Origin: Cryptomeria japonica
Lineage: Eukaryota; Streptophyta; Pinopsida; Cupressales; Cupressaceae
Length of the DNA: 30,000 bases
Assembly (NCBI RefSeq): GCF_030272615.1
Contig: NW_026729147.1
Span: forward strand, 60,001 to 90,000
Reading direction: 5' to 3'
Position numbers and translations under genes: made by a program
In this document: positions 29,151 to 30,000 of the stretch, piece by piece
Layout: every line of letters begins with the position of its first letter
Numbering within the stretch: position 1 is the stretch's first letter
The notes under the pieces: generated by a model
What the model saw: only the letters and a program-made list of their open reading frames with translations
Database searches by the model: none
What the model was told of the DNA's origin: nothing

Positions 29151-30000
29151 CGCCCTTTTTACACCTCGATTGCTATGCGCGGGCTCGTTGGCGTCTATCA
29201 CCTCTCTGCGAAGAGTGGCACGATGATTGTTGGGGTAAATCGTAGCAGTCCGATCTCTGGCCTTGGGCCATTGTGAGGGCTGATCGATTTCCTGTGCGCA
29301 TCTCGTGTTCGCCCAGTAACAGACTCGACGACTTGTAATCGGTCTTGTTCCCGATTGTTCCTGGAGGTAGTCTTCGGAACTCTTGGATTTGACCTGTCAC
29401 TCGAACTGTCCTCTTCCGAGGATGCTTGTGTGTGTGTGCTTGTGCCATTTCCTTGGCGGTATTAACGAGATATTAAAGAGCGGAGTGAGCGCCTCGCCCA
29501 GCTATGTTTGGGGCTCTCACTCCCTTACCCGGTGTGCGACCGCTTTGCACGTAGGTTGCGGAGCATCGCGACTCTTTCGATGTTTGGCGGTTGTCTTCCG
29601 GTGATGCGTTGGTCCCGAAGTGCACGTTACTAGCATTTCTGCCATTGTTCTCGATCTTTGGCACGTTCCTTCGTTGCAATTGGATATATATCTCCGTTTA
29701 TACGCGCAGGCTTCTCCCGCCTATTCAGCGCTGTCCCACTCTCAGCACTCTCGTGGTCTCCTTGGCTTCTCTCTCCCGTGAGCGAGCTCTCTTCTCGAGT
29801 CTTTTCCATGTCCCATGGAGGTTGCCTTGCGAAATTCGGGCACACAAACGTGACCGGATAAGAGCGGAATTGCCTATGAGGAGAAGCTCACCTTAGGGAG
29901 CAGCAATGCCGAGTGTTTCGACAGAGGGTAGAGGGGGCGTTGTTTGGGCGGTTGCACAAAAGAGTGCTACGTTTGCACTGAAGGTTGCTTCTTCGTCTCC
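29151..30000. other. Apparently unique spacer, possibly 5' external transcribed spacer
   Basis: No tandem repeat, RNA gene or convincing reading frame was seen. The 18S 5' end was not found, so the mature rRNA gene would start beyond the window. AT-rich TATATAT at about 29685-29691 lacks the following G-run and the GACAAATA context of the promoter copies. Short frames here are under 105 residues and unsupported. Confidence 0.5.

Noticed and set aside
29681-29700. TATATAT near 29686 as the gene promoter
   Set aside because: It has no G-run after it and no GACAAATA context.
1-30000. 26S, 18S, 5.8S rRNA genes or tRNA genes
   Set aside because: I looked for the conserved 18S start and for other rRNA or tRNA signatures and saw none in the window.

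Overview
This window looks like nuclear ribosomal DNA spacer (45S rDNA intergenic spacer, IGS) from a land plant. It is not a protein-gene region. Three things show this directly. (1) There are two near-identical 118-nt 5S rRNA genes on the minus strand, each followed by a T-run terminator. (2) Thirteen copies of a TATATAGGGG core, the plant RNA polymerase I initiation motif, lie on the plus strand in a conserved context, several of them in tandem arrays. (3) Almost all the rest is tandem repeat families. No 26S, 18S, 5.8S or ITS sequence was recognised. From the promoter direction, 26S should lie left of the window and 18S right of it. 5S genes inside the 45S spacer (L-type rDNA) are known from bryophytes, some gymnosperms such as Ginkgo, and some Asteraceae. 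The GC-rich 5S version here fits a gymnosperm or bryophyte better than a typical eudicot, but I cannot name the species.

Layout. 1-4034: GC-rich GTGCGCAC-type repeats punctuated by AT-rich modules, then a 5S gene (2674-2791, minus), an A-rich degenerate repeat and a CACCC minisatellite. 4035-7847: more of the GC-rich/AT-module repeats. 7848-11957: a second copy of the 1-4034 block with its own 5S gene (10597-10714, minus). 11958-13150: a long CACCC minisatellite, strongly strand-asymmetric. 13346-14370: six Pol I promoter-like elements in a 157-bp repeat. 14424-15110: a 38/52-bp array carrying 24-bp imperfect palindromes. 15100-16300: four promoter elements in a 311-bp repeat. 16300-16560: a 50-56-bp repeat. 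16669-24520: three promoter repeats of a third family, the first split by a 6,522-bp Ty3/gypsy chromovirus. 24520-28560: a 188-bp array of about 21 copies. 28560-30000: decayed 188-bp derivatives and then apparently unique sequence.

The only convincing protein gene is the gag-pol of the retrotransposon (17721-22226, minus). It is uninterrupted and runs from Gag through protease, reverse transcriptase, RNase H and integrase to a C-terminal chromodomain-like segment. The two 944-bp LTRs look identical by eye, the target-site duplication (GGGGA) is intact, and PBS, PPT, TATA and polyA signals are present, so the insertion is recent. It landed directly after the predicted +1 nucleotide of a Pol I promoter copy.

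How the parts may work together (inference): the promoter arrays resemble spacer promoters that could feed Pol I toward the downstream gene, as in other rDNA spacers. The last promoter copy (24144) may be the gene promoter, which would place the 188-bp array inside an unusually long 5' external transcribed spacer. Transcripts from nearly every promoter copy would begin with a GGGGAG/CUCCCC hairpin. Those of the third family would contain a second, longer hairpin with some compensatory changes between copies. The many long reading frames in the GC-rich part are open because the repeats lack stop codons, and they are not annotated as genes.
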